49,813 bases of DNA, taken from positions 1-49,813 of the forward strand of contig UCJD01000068.1 in assembly GCA_900472605.1 (NCBI GenBank). The letters are read 5' to 3'. The notes under the pieces were generated by a model. It had not been told where the DNA came from and made no database searches. It was given only the letters and a program-made list of their open reading frames with translations. This DNA comes from Hyphomicrobiales bacterium. GTDB lineage: Bacteria > Pseudomonadota > Alphaproteobacteria > Rhizobiales > Rhizobiaceae. Every line of letters begins with the position of its first letter. Within the stretch, counting starts at the first letter, position 1. The position numbers and the translations under genes were made by a program. Below are positions 33,175 to 44,100 of the stretch, piece after piece.

Positions 33175-34565
33175 ATGGCAAATGTTGAAAACGCCCCTGG
33201 CAAGCCCGCATCCGGACTTGTCCAGAAGGGTATTAAAGAAGCTATCTTCGCCGGCATCATCTCCTTCGGCATGTTCGTTCTTTATGTGGGCCTCGGCACG
33301 CAGCAGAACATCAGCAACGAACTCGTCGTCGTCCAGCGCTGGGGCCTGCTCGCCGTCTTCGTGGCGATCGCCGCAGTCGGCCGTTTCGCCGTCGTCGTCT
33401 TCCTGCGCCCGCATCTCGATGCGCGCAAGCTTGCCAAGGCACGCAGCGGCGAACTCGACATCTCCGCGCAGAAGGGCTTCTTCCACGCCCACTTCCTGAA
33501 GATTGCCCTGCTGGCGTTGCTGCTCTACCCCATCGTCATCGTGGCGCTTGTGGGTGCGCAGGGCTCGCTGAAGTGGGTCGACAATTTCGGTATCCAGATC
33601 CTGATTTACGTGATGCTGGCCTGGGGTCTGAACATCGTCGTCGGTCTTGCCGGTCTGCTCGACCTCGGTTATGTCGCCTTCTATGCGGTCGGCGCCTATT
33701 CCTACGCGCTGCTCTCCAGCTATTTCGGCCTGTCCTTCTGGGTTCTTTTGCCGCTGTCGGGCATTCTCGCCGGTCTGTGGGGCATCATTCTCGGCTTCCC
33801 GGTCCTGCGTCTGCGCGGCGACTATCTGGCGATCGTGACGCTGGCCTTCGGTGAAATCATCCGCCTCGTGATCATCAACTGGACGGATCTGACCAAGGGC
33901 ACGTTCGGTATCTCGAGCATTCCCAAGGCAACGCTGTTCGGCATTCCCTTCGATGCCAGCCCACATGGCTTCGCCAAGATTTTCCACCTGCCGATCTCGT
34001 CGGCCTACTACAAGATCTTCCTGTTCTATCTGATCCTGGCGCTCTGCATGCTGACGGCATACGTCACGATCCGCCTGCGGCGCATGCCGATCGGTCGTGC
34101 GTGGGAAGCGCTTCGCGAAGACGAAATCGCCTGCCGCTCGCTCGGTATCAACACGGTGACGACCAAGCTCACGGCTTTTGCCACGGGTGCGATGTTCGGC
34201 GGCTTCGCCGGCTCCTTCTTCGCCGCTCGCCAGGGCTTCGTCTCGCCTGAATCCTTCGTGTTCCTGGAATCGGCCGTCATTCTCGCCATCGTCGTTCTCG
34301 GCGGCATGGGCTCGCTGACCGGTATCGCGATCGCCGCGATCGTGATGATCGGCGGCACCGAAATGCTGCGCGAAATGGAGTTCCTGAAGCTGATCTTCGG
34401 ACCCGACTTCACGCCGGAACTCTACCGCATGCTGCTCTTCGGTCTGGCGATGGTCGTCGTCATGCTGATCAAGCCGCGCGGCTTCGTCGGATCGCGTGAA
34501 CCGACAGCGTTCCTCAAGGAGCGGAAATCGGTATCGGGAAGCTTCACCAAGGAGGGCCACGGCTG

Positions 34566-34566
<1 letters not shown>
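33175..34566 (+). CDS. livM: Branched-chain amino acid ABC transporter permease (LivM/BraE)
   Basis: A 463-residue permease partner of LivH. It has an N-terminal extension with two extra hydrophobic spans (about 20-80) before the conserved LivM core, which starts around NFGIQILIYVMLAWGLNIVVGLAGLLDLGYVAFYAVGAY near 137. GDYLAIVTLAFGEIIRL and VVLGGMGSLTGIAIAA are further hallmarks. The extension is normal for the long LivM form. The stop overlaps the livG start by one base (TGATG), implying translational coupling. Confidence 0.96.
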
Positions 34567-35437
<871 letters not shown>

Positions 35438-35438
<1 letters not shown>

Positions 35439-36166
35439 TGACCGGTCAGCCACTTCTCAAGGTCGAAGCCGTCGAAACCTATTACGGCAACATCCGTGCG
35501 CTGGCGGGGATCGATGTTCACGTCAACCAGGGTGAAATCGTCAGCCTGATCGGCGCCAACGGCGCCGGCAAGTCGACGCTGATGATGACGATCTGCGGTA
35601 GCCCGCAGGCGCGCACCGGCAAGATCATCTTCGAAGGTCGCGACATCACCAAGATGCCGACGCACGAGATCGCCCGGCTGCGCATCGCGCAATCGCCCGA
35701 GGGGCGCCGCATTTTCCCGCGCATGAGCGTGATGGAAAACCTGCAGATGGGCGCCGGCCTCGACAACCTGAAATACTTCAAGGAAGACGTCGAGAAGATC
35801 TTCGTGATGTTCCCGCGTCTGAAGGAACGCCAGACGCAGCGCGGCGGCACGCTTTCGGGCGGCGAGCAGCAGATGCTGTCGATCGGCCGCGCGCTGATGG
35901 CCCGGCCCAAGCTCTTGTTGCTCGACGAGCCGTCGCTCGGCCTCGCGCCGCTGATCGTCAAGGGTATCTTCGAGGCGATCAAGAAGCTGAACAAGGACGA
36001 GGGGCTTACCGTGTTCCTCGTCGAGCAGAACGCATTTGCCGCTCTGAAGCTGTCCGATCGGGCCTATGTCATGGTCAACGGCAAAGTCACGATGTCCGGT
36101 TCCGGCCAGGAACTGCTGGCCAATCCTGAAGTTCGCGCCGCCTATCTCGAAGGCGGACGGCATTGA
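35438..36166 (+). CDS. livF: Branched-chain amino acid ABC transporter ATP-binding protein (LivF/BraG)
   Basis: A 242-residue ABC ATPase pairing with LivG. Walker A GANGAGKST near residue 37, LivF signature LSGGEQQMLSIGRALM near 139, Walker B LLLLDEPSLGLAP, and VFLVEQNAFAAL with Gln-Asn at the switch position, as in LivF. TGATG overlap with livG. A 24-base gap to the small membrane protein gene. Confidence 0.96.
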
Positions 36167-36190
36167 GCATGACGAAGAGGAGACTTTGAT

Positions 36191-36544
36191 ATGCAGGGAC
36201 TTTTCTTTGAAGGCGATACCGGCGTTCGCAGCGTCATCCGCCTGATCGTCGTGCTGATCGGCTTCTGGACCGCATGGCGTTCCGGCAAGGCCGCGGCCGA
36301 CGGCTGGAGCGATTATCCGATCGTGATCGGCTATACCGTGCTTCTGGCGGCCGCGATGCAGTTCCTGCATCACGCGCTGTTCGACGGCCCCGTCATCAGC
36401 GTGTTCTATTATGTGATCGATTTCGTTCTTCTGCTGATCTTCTCGACGGCCGGCTATCGCTATCGCCGCACCAACCAGATGGTCAACAACTACTACTGGC
36501 TCTACGAAAAGACATCGGCCTTCTCCTGGAAGGCAAAACATTGA
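36191..36544 (+). CDS. Small three-span membrane protein inside the liv operon (DUF6867-like)
   Basis: A 117-residue protein with three hydrophobic stretches (about 15-30, 44-65 and 72-92) and a basic C-terminal tail. It resembles an uncharacterised alphaproteobacterial family that I recall as DUF6867. Placed between livF and the binding-protein gene with a GAGGA site before its ATG. Its position suggests an accessory subunit of the amino acid transporter or its biogenesis, but nothing in the sequence shows a mechanism. Confidence 0.83.
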   Translation: MQGLFFEGDTGVRSVIRLIVVLIGFWTAWRSGKAAADGWSDYPIVIGYTVLLAAAMQFLHHALFDGPVISVFYYVIDFVLLLIFSTAGYRYRRTNQMVNNYYWLYEKTSAFSWKAKH

Positions 36545-36663
36545 CAGCCGGTTGAATCTAGAGGCAGATTGCCTCTTCGAGTGGAACAAGTTTCCCAGCG
36601 CAGTAAAGTGGGTGATGCGCTGGGTCATGGAACGGAACCCGCTAAAAAACTGGGAGTAACATA

Positions 36664-37791
36664 ATGAAGAAGTCTCTTCTGTCGGCAGTGGCTCTGACGG
36701 CGATGGTCGCCTTCAGCGGCAATGCATGGGCCGACATCACGGTTGCCGTTGCTGGTCCGCTGACGGGCCCGAACGCTGCGTTCGGCGCTCAGCTCCAGAA
36801 GGGTGCCGAGCAGGCAGCTGCCGACATCAACGCTGCTGGCGGCATCAACGGCGAGCAGATCAAGATCGTGCTCGGCGACGACGTTTCCGACCCGAAGCAG
36901 GGTATCTCGGTTGCCAACAAGTTTGCTGCTGACGGCGTCAAGTTCGTCATCGGCCACTTCAACTCGGGTGTTTCGATCCCGGCTTCCGAAGTTTACGCTG
37001 AAAACGGCATCCTCGAAATCACGCCGGCTGCGACCAACCCGCAGTTCACCGAGCGTGGTCTGTGGAACACGTTCCGGACTTGCGGTCGCGACGACCAGCA
37101 GGGCGGCATCGCCGGCAAGTATCTCGCCGACCACTTCAAGGACGCCAAGATCGCTGTCGTTCACGACAAGACCCCTTACGGCCAGGGCCTCGCTGACGAA
37201 ACCAAGAAGGCCATGAATGCCGCTGGTCTCACCGAAGTCATGTACGAAGGCATCAACGTCGGCGACAAGGACTTCTCGGCCCTCATCGCCAAGATGAAGG
37301 AAGCCGGCGTTTCGATCATCTACTGGGGCGGTCTCCACACCGAAGCCGGTCTGATCATCCGTCAGGCTGCCGATCAGGGCCTGAAGGCAACGCTCGTATC
37401 AGGTGACGGTATCGTTTCGAACGAACTGGCATCGATCGCTGGTGACGCAGTCGCCGGCACGCTGAACACGTTCGGCCCGGACGCAACGCTGAACCCCGAC
37501 AACAAGGCACTCGTCGAGAAGTTCAAGGCTGCCGGCTTCAACCCGGAAGCTTACACGCTGTACTCCTACGCCGCGATGCAGACGATCGCTGAAGCTGCCA
37601 AGGCAGCTGCTTCGACCGACGCTGAAGCCGTTGCCGCAGCGATGAAGGCCAAGGGTCCGTTCAAGACCGTTCTCGGCGAAATCTCCTTCGACGAAAAGGG
37701 CGACCCGAAGATCCCGGGCTACGTCATGTACGAATGGAAGAAGGGTCCCGACGGCAAGTTCTCTTACTTCCCGCAGGAAGCTGCGAAGTAA
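36664..37791 (+). CDS. livK: Branched-chain amino acid ABC transporter substrate-binding protein (LivK/BraC)
   Basis: A 375-residue periplasmic binding protein. A Sec signal peptide of 23 residues (MKKSLLSAVALTAMVAFSGN...) is cleaved after AWA. The type I fold follows with TVAVAGPLTGPNAAFGAQLQKGAEQAAADIN, GDDVSDPKQGISVANKF, and the amino-acid-binding region VIGHFNSGVSIPASEVYAENG. GGGAG precedes the ATG. Codon use is strongly biased, as expected for a highly expressed binding protein. A 119-base gap upstream contains a small 7-bp hairpin (36560-36576) that may limit read-through from the permease genes or stabilise this mRNA. A strong terminator follows. Confidence 0.95.
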   Translation: MKKSLLSAVALTAMVAFSGNAWADITVAVAGPLTGPNAAFGAQLQKGAEQAAADINAAGGINGEQIKIVLGDDVSDPKQGISVANKFAADGVKFVIGHFNSGVSIPASEVYAENGILEITPAATNPQFTERGLWNTFRTCGRDDQQGGIAGKYLADHFKDAKIAVVHDKTPYGQGLADETKKAMNAAGLTEVMYEGINVGDKDFSALIAKMKEAGVSIIYWGGLHTEAGLIIRQAADQGLKATLVSGDGIVSNELASIAGDAVAGTLNTFGPDATLNPDNKALVEKFKAAGFNPEAYTLYSYAAMQTIAEAAKAAASTDAEAVAAAMKAKGPFKTVLGEISFDEKGDPKIPGYVMYEWKKGPDGKFSYFPQEAAK

Positions 37792-37811
37792 GAACTGTCG
37801 TTCTCACCTTG

Positions 37812-37845
37812 GAAGCCCGGTCTCGCACCGGGCTTCTTTCGTTTT
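37812..37845 (+). terminator. Terminator of the liv operon
   Basis: A 10-bp perfect stem (GAAGCCCGGT / ACCGGGCTTC), loop CTCGC, then TTTCGTTTT; 21 bases after the livK-type stop. Confidence 0.9.
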
Positions 37846-37970
37846 GGCTGTAATCCGAACCGCCCAGTCGCTCACCGGCCTTGCGATCGAGGATGATCCG
37901 GTTAGGATCGCGCACGAATTCAACAGGTTGCGGCCGATCGGCGTGCAGCCGCAGATGATACGGATACGCC

Positions 37971-38939
37971 ATGCCCCGCCCAAAGATCCTGCTCACGCGC
38001 CGCTGGCCCGCCGCCGTCGAGGCCGTTCTTGCCGAGCGCTTCGACGCGACCTTCAACACCGATGATGTGCCGATGTCGCCGGCGGCGATCGCCGAGGCGC
38101 TGCGTACCCACGATGCCGTGCTGCCGACGGTGTCGGACAAGCTTCCGGCCTCCGTTTTCGACGGCGAGATCCGGGCCAAGGTCCTTGGCAATTTCGGGGT
38201 CGGCTACAACCACATCGACATCGCGGCGGCGAAGGCCAAGGGCATCGTGGTCACCAACACGCCGGGCGTGCTCACCGATTGCACTGCCGATATCGCCATG
38301 CTGTTGTTGCTTTCGGTCGCGCGTCGTGGCGGGGAGGGAGAGCGGCAAATCCGGGCACATGAATGGAAGGGCTGGTGCCCGACGCATATGATCGGCACCA
38401 AAGTCACGGGCAAGACGGTCGGCATCATCGGCTTCGGACGCATCGGCAAGGCTTTCGCACAACGCTGCCATTTCGGCTTCGGCATGAATGTAGTGTTCTA
38501 CAATCGCTCGATGGTCGAGCCGGCGGAAGCAGCGCGATATGGCGCGCGGCAGCTGGCCACCGTCGAAGAGGTGCTGGCGGCCAGTGATTTCGTGTCACTG
38601 CATTGCCCCGGCGGTGCGGAGAACCGGCAGCTGATGAACGCGTCCCGTTTCGCGGCGATGAAGCCGGGCGCTTATCTGATCAACACGGCGCGTGGCGACG
38701 TCGTCGATGAGGCGGCGCTGATCGCGGCGCTTGAGAATGGCGTGATCCGTGGTGCCGGTCTCGATGTCTACGAGGCGGAGCCGCAGGTTCCGGAAAAGCT
38801 GCTTGGCATGGAGAATGTCGTTCTCCTGCCGCATCTCGGCAGTGCCACGGAAGAGACGCGCAACGCCATGGGGATGAAGGTGGTGGACAACATCACCGCC
38901 TTTTTCGAAGGACGCGAGCCGCCGGACCGGGTCGCCTGA
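37971..38939 (+). CDS. D-2-hydroxyacid dehydrogenase (glycerate/glyoxylate reductase-like)
   Basis: A 322-residue NAD(P)-dependent oxidoreductase. The N-terminal substrate domain (MPRPKILLTRRWP...NFGVGYNHIDIAAAKAKGI) is followed by the Rossmann core VGIIGFGRIGKAFAQ near 146. The catalytic residues are visible: Arg in LINTARGDVVDE, Glu in LDVYEAEP and His in VLLPHLGSATEETR. The pattern fits glyoxylate/hydroxypyruvate reductases; the substrate is not certain. Monocistronic, convergent with the acyltransferase gene across six bases. No strong ribosome site is visible before the ATG. Confidence 0.9.
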   Translation: MPRPKILLTRRWPAAVEAVLAERFDATFNTDDVPMSPAAIAEALRTHDAVLPTVSDKLPASVFDGEIRAKVLGNFGVGYNHIDIAAAKAKGIVVTNTPGVLTDCTADIAMLLLLSVARRGGEGERQIRAHEWKGWCPTHMIGTKVTGKTVGIIGFGRIGKAFAQRCHFGFGMNVVFYNRSMVEPAEAARYGARQLATVEEVLAASDFVSLHCPGGAENRQLMNASRFAAMKPGAYLINTARGDVVDEAALIAALENGVIRGAGLDVYEAEPQVPEKLLGMENVVLLPHLGSATEETRNAMGMKVVDNITAFFEGREPPDRVA

Positions 38940-38945
38940 TCCGGC

Positions 38946-40130
38946 TTATTGCTGCGCGTTGGCGGTCGTCCGCCCGTCCGATCGTTCCCGCGGCTTGGCC
39001 TCGAGGCCGAAGAGCAGGCGTGCGCGACCGGGAATGAAGTCCACCGCAATGGCGAAGAGGCCCGACAGCACGAAGGTCGCGGCCGCGATGATCACGAAGC
39101 TCGGCACGGCGGGCAGGCCGAGCGGCAGGACATAATAGAGCGCGCCGACGATCACCGTCTGATGGATGATATAGAGCGGGAAGACCAGCCGGTTGACCGT
39201 GACCAGCCGTGCGTCCGGCTGATTGAAGTGACGGGCCGCGAAGCCGATCAGGGTCAGGATCATCGACCATGCCAGCAGGAAGATCGCGGCTTTGAACAGC
39301 GGGGTTTCATCGGCGTAGCTGCCGATCGACTGTTCGGCTGGGGCAAGCCAGGCGAACGCATAGAGGAACACGGTCACAGCAAGCGCGATCGCGGCGCTCA
39401 CATAGCGTTTCGCGATGATCGGCTCGATCAGGCTGCGGTGGTTGCGGGCGACAAGGAAGCCAAGGCCGAACCAGCTTGCCCAGACCGCGAACCACGCGCC
39501 GTCATTGTAGAGCGCATTGGTTTCCTTGGGATAAAACGGCGTCAAGGCGAGATTGAGCAGCAGCGGCAGCATGAAGAAGAAGTAGATGGCGCCTGACTTC
39601 GCGGCGCGCTCGAACCAGGCCATGATCCTGTTTTCGGGCCGGCTGAGATAGAGGAAGATCGGGTAGCAGATCACCGACATGACAAGCAGGTAGGCGACGA
39701 ACCACATGTGCGCCCAGGTGAAATTGCCGCTGGGGTAACGGCCCTCGGTGAAGTAGCGCGTCAGCCAGAAATTGATGAGGGAGCCGTCATAGCCGGTCTC
39801 GTACATGCGCTCGTACCAGACCTGCGGCACGACGAGGACGGCCATCGCGAATAGCAGGGGCACGAGCAGGCGGATGGTGCGCTTGCGCAGGAAGGCGAGG
39901 CTGGAATCCGAGCGGAAGGAGAAGGCCGCGCCCATGCCGGAGACGAAGAACAACAGCGCCAGCCGCCAGGCGCGCGGGAATTCCATGATGAGCGAGAGCG
40001 CCGGGCTGGTCCGGTCGCTGTGGATCAGCCAACCCATGTCGGTGAAGAAGGCCGCCGAGGAGTGATAGAGGATCAGGATCGCGAAGGCGGAAATCCGCAG
40101 CCGATCCACATAGTAAAGCCTGTCCTTCAT
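38946..40130 (-). CDS. Membrane acyltransferase, acyltransferase_3 (OafA/OpgC-like) family
   Basis: A 394-residue integral membrane protein with about ten spans. It begins YYVDRLRISAFAILILYHSSAAFF; the DxLR...H arrangement with His near residue 22 is the conserved catalytic region of the family. RKRTIRLLVPLLFAMAVLVVPQVWYERM follows around residue 84. Such enzymes transfer acetyl or succinyl groups to surface or periplasmic glycans. The C-terminal 25 residues are hydrophilic. The substrate is unknown, though modification of periplasmic glucans (OpgC-like) is one option. Confidence 0.87.
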   Translation of the reverse strand: MKDRLYYVDRLRISAFAILILYHSSAAFFTDMGWLIHSDRTSPALSLIMEFPRAWRLALLFFVSGMGAAFSFRSDSSLAFLRKRTIRLLVPLLFAMAVLVVPQVWYERMYETGYDGSLINFWLTRYFTEGRYPSGNFTWAHMWFVAYLLVMSVICYPIFLYLSRPENRIMAWFERAAKSGAIYFFFMLPLLLNLALTPFYPKETNALYNDGAWFAVWASWFGLGFLVARNHRSLIEPIIAKRYVSAAIALAVTVFLYAFAWLAPAEQSIGSYADETPLFKAAIFLLAWSMILTLIGFAARHFNQPDARLVTVNRLVFPLYIIHQTVIVGALYYVLPLGLPAVPSFVIIAAATFVLSGLFAIAVDFIPGRARLLFGLEAKPRERSDGRTTANAQQ

Positions 40131-40239
40131 GACCTGCCGGATATCATCTTGATGCCATGCCCGCTTGCGGGCCTTCTGTGCAAGGATATCCGTGTGTGCT
40201 TTCTAAAGTGTGAGCGCCTTTTTCGCTGTTGGGGCCAAC

Positions 40240-41148
40240 CTACGTCTCATGCAGCACGTGCGCGGCCTTGACTGCGGCGGAAGCGCGGTTTTCGACGCCG
40301 AGTTTGACGTAGATCTGCTCGAGGTGCTTGTTCACCGTGCGGGCCGAGAGGCCGAGGATTTCGCCGATATCGCGGTTGGCCTTGCCCTTGGCGATCCACA
40401 GCAGGACCTCGGATTCGCGATGAGTGAGCGCGAAGCGCTGGCGTAGCACCTGATCGTCGGCGCGCTGGCTGGCGGTCAGGCGGAAGAGATATTCGTCGGG
40501 ACCGATCGTGCCGAGGAAAGCAAGTTGCAGCACGTCCTGGCCGCCGTGGGCGACGGCGATGGTCCCGTCGCGCGTGGCGGCGGTGCGGTCCTTCATCCAG
40601 GCGGCGATGGTCGATATCACGGTGTCCATGCCGTCGTCGCTGCCCATGGCGGCGTTGACGAGACGGGTTGCCTGGGGCGTCGACCAGTGGATGTTGCCGT
40701 CGCCCTTGACCGCCAGCAGGTGACGGCCGGCGGCGTCGAGGGCCACGCGGGCGCTCTGGGCGGAGCGGGCGTTCTTGAGGTGCACGCCGATGCGGGCGCG
40801 CAGTTCGTCGATGTTGATCGGCTTGGTCAGGTAGTCGACGCCACCGGATTCCAATGCGTGGACGACGTGTTCCGTCTCCGTCAGGCCGGTCATGAAGATG
40901 ACGGGGATCTGGCTGACCGAAGGGTTCGCCTTCAGCCGTCGGCAGGTCTCGAAGCCGTCCATGGTGGGCATGACGGCGTCGAGCAGGATCAGGTCGGGGG
41001 TGATGCGCTCGACTATGTTGAGTGCGGCCGAGCCCGAGGTGGCGATCAGCACGGAGAAGCCGGATTGCTCCAGCGCGTCGGTGAGGAAGCCCAGAGCCTC
41101 CGGCGAGTCGTCGACCAACAGAACGATATCGCGCGGGAGTTCAGCCAA
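40240..41148 (-). CDS. Response regulator, REC plus LuxR/NarL-type DNA-binding domain
   Basis: A 302-residue two-component response regulator. The receiver domain (1-125) has Asp13/Asp14, phosphoacceptor Asp57 (LILLDAVMPTMDG) and Lys in YLTKPINIDELR. A linker of about 105 residues, longer than in NarL and possibly a small sensory fold, precedes the helix-turn-helix at about 237-298 (LTHRESEVLLWIAKGKANRDIGEILGLSARTVNKHLEQIYVKLG). Its ATG lies inside the last codons of the hybrid kinase gene (8-base overlap), so the two are made together and almost certainly form one signalling pair. The likely targets are the divergent urt genes. Confidence 0.92.
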   Translation of the reverse strand: MAELPRDIVLLVDDSPEALGFLTDALEQSGFSVLIATSGSAALNIVERITPDLILLDAVMPTMDGFETCRRLKANPSVSQIPVIFMTGLTETEHVVHALESGGVDYLTKPINIDELRARIGVHLKNARSAQSARVALDAAGRHLLAVKGDGNIHWSTPQATRLVNAAMGSDDGMDTVISTIAAWMKDRTAATRDGTIAVAHGGQDVLQLAFLGTIGPDEYLFRLTASQRADDQVLRQRFALTHRESEVLLWIAKGKANRDIGEILGLSARTVNKHLEQIYVKLGVENRASAAVKAAHVLHET

Positions 41149-44100
41149 TGTGTTCCACCTTTTCGTCGAAGCGCTTCAGGAAGCTCATGAAGCCGTTGAG
41201 ATCGAAGGCGGCGACATAGGATCGAAGTTCCTCCGTAAATGGCTGATTTGCCTCCAGCTTGGCAAGGTCGGCGAGCTTGGCTTCGATGCCCCTGATGTAG
41301 CCGATCTCGCCGAGACGCAGCAATTCCTGCACATGCGCGTCGCCGGGGCTTGTCATTGGTTGCTCGACCTTCGCGACCGGCGCCGGAATATCTTGCGCAT
41401 AAATCCACTTCAGGCCGAGATGCAGCGCCAGCTTGTCGCGCAGGCGGCGGATATCGACCGGCTTGCCGATGGCGTCGTTGTGGCTGTCGTCGCTGTCGCT
41501 GTGGGCGGCGGCGTCGCCAATGTTGGCCGAGAGCATGACGATCGGCGCCGTCTGGCCGGCCTCGCGCAGGCGCGAGACAAGCTGCCAGCCGTTCATACCA
41601 GGCATCAGGATATCGACAAGGAAGAGATCCGGCTGGATGCCTTCGATCAACGTCAGGCAATCGGTGCCGCTTGCCGCCGTCAGCACGACGAAATCGAGCG
41701 GCACGAGGATCTCCCGCATCATCTCGCGGTGGTCCTCGTTGTCGTCGACGACGACGATGGTGCGGCGCGGGCCGTCATAGCTGACGATCTTCTTCTCTTG
41801 CGGCGGCGCCGCCATCTCGCGCAGCACGGCCGAAAGCATCAGGCGGACCTTGAAGGTCGAGCCCTTGTCCTTCTCGCTGGTGACGGCGATCTCGCCGCCG
41901 AGCGTGTTGGTGAGCAGGCGGGTGATGGTGAGGCCGAGGCCGAGGCCGGGCATCGGGCGGATGCTCTCGGCCTCGCCGCGCTGGAAGGGCTCGTAGATGC
42001 GGCTCAAGTCCTTCTCGGCGATGCCGCGGCCGGTGTCGGAGACTGTGAAGGTCGCGACCTGGCTGCGGTAGCCGACGTCGAAGGTCACTGTGCCCTCGTC
42101 GGTGAACTTGATGGCGTTGGACAAGAGGTTGACTAGGATCTGGCGCAGACGCTTCTCGTCGGTGCGCACGAACTGGGGCAGGGCGGGCGCGCGCTGGTGC
42201 TGGAACGTCAAACCCTTGGCCAGCGCCTGCGGGCGGAACATGTCGACGATCTGGTCAAGGAAATCCTGGATGTTGATCTCGTTGGAATAGACTTGCAGGC
42301 GGCCGGCCTCGATCTTGGAGATATCAAGCAGCCCGTCGATCAGGCCGGAGAGATGCTCGGCCGAGCGACGGATGACCTTGATGGAGGACTGGCGTGGCGT
42401 CGGGATGGTCTCGTCGCGCTCAAGGATCTGGGCGTAGCCGAGAACGGCGTTGAGCGGCGTGCGCAGTTCGTGGCTGAGGCCGACGACATAGCGGCTCTTG
42501 GCGCGGTTGGCGGCCTCGGCGGTCTCCTTGGCGGCCTGCAAGGCGGCATCGGTCTTCTTGTGGGCGGCGATTTCCTTAAGCAGCAATGTGTTCTGGCGCG
42601 AAGATTCCTCTTCCGCCACGACGCGGCTGTCATGGGCCAGCACGTAGAACCAGCAGACGACGCCGGCAATGACCGAAAAGACGAAGAAGACGATGAGGAT
42701 CGTGCCGTTGACGACTTCGGCGGTCTCCGGCGAGGCGGAGGAGACCTGATGCGCGATCATCGCGAGGATGGCGCCGACGGCCGTCAGCGCCAGCACGACG
42801 GCGATGCCGTAGCGGCCGAGGCGTGTGGTGAGCTTCTGGACAATGGTCTCGGGCAAGACGGCCCTGGCGACATAGCCGACCTGCGCGTTGAGATGCGCGT
42901 TCGGCTTGCACATGTCGTGGCAGCGGCTGTCGAGCGAACAGCAGAGCGAGCAGATCGGCGCGGCATAGGCGGGACACCAGGCCATGTCCTCAGGCTCGAA
43001 CGGGTGCTCGCAGACGGAGCAGGTGATGTTGGTGAGGTTCTTCCAGCTTTGGCGCGGCTTGCGGGCGAGGTAGAACTTGCCCTTCGTGGCCCAGGCGATG
43101 GCAGGCGAGGCAATGAGGGCGACGACGAGGGTGATATAGGGCGCCAGCGATGCGGTGATGTCGCCGAACGCGCCAAAGTGAGCGATGAGGGCGATCGTTG
43201 CCGACAGCGTCATGGCGCCGAGGCCGACGGGGTTGATATCGTAAAGATGGGCGCGCTTGAACTCGATGCCAGGAGGGGCGAGGCCGAGCGGCTTGTTGAT
43301 GAAGAGATCGGCCGAGATGGTGCAGAGCCATGCCATGGCGATGATCGAGAAGATGCCGAGCGTTTCCTCCAGCAGCTTGTAGATGCCGAGTTCCATCAGC
43401 AGCAGCGCGATCGCCACGTTGAAGACGAGCCAGATGACGCGGCCCGGATGGCTGTGGGTGAGGCGGGAGAAGAAGTTCGACCATGCCAGCGACCCGGCAT
43501 AGGCGTTCATGACGTTGATCTTCAACTGCGAGACCATCACGAAGGCGGCCATGAGCAAAAGCGCGGCATTGTGCCAGGGGATCATGTAGCCGAAGGCGGT
43601 GAGGTACATCTGCGCCGGGTCGGCGGCGCGATCGGCGGGGACGCCGGAGGCGAAGGTCAAGACGACGAGGAAGGAGCCGGCCAGCAGCTTCGGCGCGCCG
43701 ATGATGACCCAGCCGGGGCCGGCGAGGAAGACGGCGAGGCGGTGGCGCCACTTGGTCTGCTTTTCCGGCGGCAGGAAGCGCAGGAAGTCGGCCTGTTCGC
43801 CGATCTGCGACATCAGCGCCAGGATGACGGCCGAGGCGGCGCCGAATTCCACGAGATCGAAGGGGGCGACGGTGCCCGAGGGGCCGGAGGCATGGCGGAT
43901 GCCGGCGAAGGCGCGCCAAAGGTCGAATTTCTCCCAGTCCATCACCGCGATGAAGAGGAAGGGGAGGACGTTGAGGACGATCCAGAAAGGCTGGGTGAGC
44001 AGCTGGAAGCGGCTGATGAGGCGGACGCCGTGGGTGACCAGCGGGATCACCATGACGGCGCTGATGATATAGCCGATCCACAAGGGTATGCCGAGCGTCA

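Noticed and set aside
33124..34560. A 478-codon open frame antisense to livM
   Set aside because: livM is unmistakable on the plus strand; the antisense product is a charged, featureless sequence.
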